Shown one piece after another: positions 22,386-22,914 of a stretch of 22,914 bases of DNA (its first letter is position 1; each line of letters starts with the position of its first letter). The position numbers and the translations under genes are program-made. Origin of the DNA: an uncultured Collinsella sp. (GTDB lineage Bacteria; Actinomycetota; Coriobacteriia; Coriobacteriales; Coriobacteriaceae); NCBI GenBank assembly GCA_900552755.1, contig USAY01000017.1, positions 1 to 22,914 of the forward strand, given 5' to 3'. The notes beneath the pieces were generated by a model that was given only the letters and a program-made list of their open reading frames with translations, was not told the origin of the DNA and ran no database searches.

Positions 22386-22551
22386 AGGTTTATTTTGGTC
22401 GGTTTTATCAGGTAAAACGGCAAATGGGGCCGGCCTCGGGTTGTGATGAGGCAGGCCCCCTTTGGGATGCTATGCATGTATGTCGGCGCGCGGTTGATTG
22501 CGATGCCGCAACTGGGGCGTTTCCGCAGGTAAAACCTGCCAAAATAAACCT
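22386..22551. repeat. MITE-like element with 22-nt terminal inverted repeats
   Basis: The 22-nt ends at 22386-22407 and 22530-22551 are complementary except for two adjacent bases (GGTTTATTTTGG, then GGTTTTA). Inside, GGGGCC/GGCCCC with CCTC/GAGG form a hairpin, and GCAGGT-AAA-ACCTGC is a perfect palindrome at the right end. GGTAAAAC is repeated directly at both ends. CTTTGG-CCTA-CCAAAG (22364-22379) lies just outside. No coding frame is convincing. It fills most of the 374 nt between nfnA and pth. Confidence 0.7.
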
Positions 22552-22569
22552 GTTCCTAAATGATAGGTT

Positions 22570-22914
22570 TTAGTGCTTGCCGTTGGCGGAGGCGGCGCCG
22601 TTGACATGGTCGCGGGCATAGACCACGCCGTGCACGATTGCCAGACCGGCGGCATCTGCGGCGCGGGCGCAGGTGTCCTGGAAATCCTCGGCCTCGCGGG
22701 CGCGCAGCTGCTTAAGCACGTAGTCGGCGACGGCCATCTTGCCGGGAGGGTTGCCGATGCCGGTGCGGATGCGGCTGAAGTCGCGGCTGCCCATCTTGTC
22801 GATGATGGAGCGCAGGCCGTTGTGACCGGCGTGGCCACCGCCCACCTTAACACGTACGTCGCCGGCGGGAATGTCGAGCTCGTCGTGGATTACGAGCAGC
22901 TCCTCGGCCTTGAT
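22570..22914 (-). CDS. pth: Peptidyl-tRNA hydrolase, C-terminal part (runs off the window)
   Basis: Pth frees tRNA from peptidyl-tRNA that drops off the ribosome and is essential in most bacteria. The visible 114 residues begin at the window edge with IKAEELLVIHDELDIPAG, which carries the conserved catalytic-site Asp in HDELD. GGGHAGHNGLRSI follows, with the conserved Asn of the tRNA-binding site, then RIRTGIGNPPGK and YVL. About 80 N-terminal residues lie beyond the end. The stop TAA is at 22572-22570. The tail, rich in Ala and Asn, is slightly variable as usual. Confidence 0.95.
   Translation of the reverse strand: MKAEELLVIHDELDIPAGDVRVKVGGGHAGHNGLRSIIDKMGSRDFSRIRTGIGNPPGKMAVADYVLKQLRAREAEDFQDTCARAADAAGLAIVHGVVYARDHVNGAASANGKH

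Overview
The window looks like a chromosomal segment of a high-GC gut actinobacterium of the class Coriobacteriia, most likely Collinsella. The basis is the strongly GC3-biased codons, cell-wall sorting signals of the LAxTG type, a membrane-embedded LuxR regulator of the kind frequent in Coriobacteriia, an NfnAB electron-bifurcating pair, and many short intergenic palindromes. The genus is inferred by recognition; no search was run.

Layout. (1) 1-775: the last codons of a gene that is probably purM, overlapping purN, then a strong terminator. (2) 776-2961: an AT-richer gene for an AlbA_2/ATPase-type regulator with its own promoter, followed by a lone PTS EIIA protein. (3) 3132-4911: a membrane-anchored parvulin-type foldase and a YqeY protein, closed by a terminator. 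(4) 5108-8137: a complete polar amino-acid ABC importer (ATPase, Tat-type lipoprotein, two permeases). (5) 8309-8978: a cytidylate-kinase-like protein and a terminator shared with the convergent 8985-10388 LuxR gene. (6) 10389-19877: a surface-protein island with two cell-wall-anchored proteins, each interrupted by a -1 frame change between its secretion signal and its body, and each carrying matching upstream and downstream DNA modules. (7) 19890-22306, minus strand: nfnA-nfnB with its own terminator and promoter. (8) 22570-22914, minus strand: the C-terminal part of peptidyl-tRNA hydrolase.

The most unusual part is the surface-protein island. Both genes are preceded by the same dyad (TAGGTTC, 8 nt, GAACCTA) next to a shared GCAGGTAGA box. 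Both are followed by near-identical DNA carrying a tandem array of 55-nt hairpin units at about 81-bp period (2 units after the first gene, 3 after the second), then a REP-like hairpin. The 3' copies are direct repeats 6956 bp apart and enclose the giant second gene, so recombination between them could delete or amplify it. A membrane LuxR-type regulator is divergent from the first surface gene. Together this resembles a variable, regulated adhesin module, but the regulatory and variation roles are inference.

Dispersed palindromes occur throughout: a family with ACCACCACAAAGG arms and a GGACAGGCA-type loop present in both orientations, a very long hairpin at 4921-4995, a long imperfect inverted repeat starting at the stop codon of the second permease, and a MITE-like element before pth.
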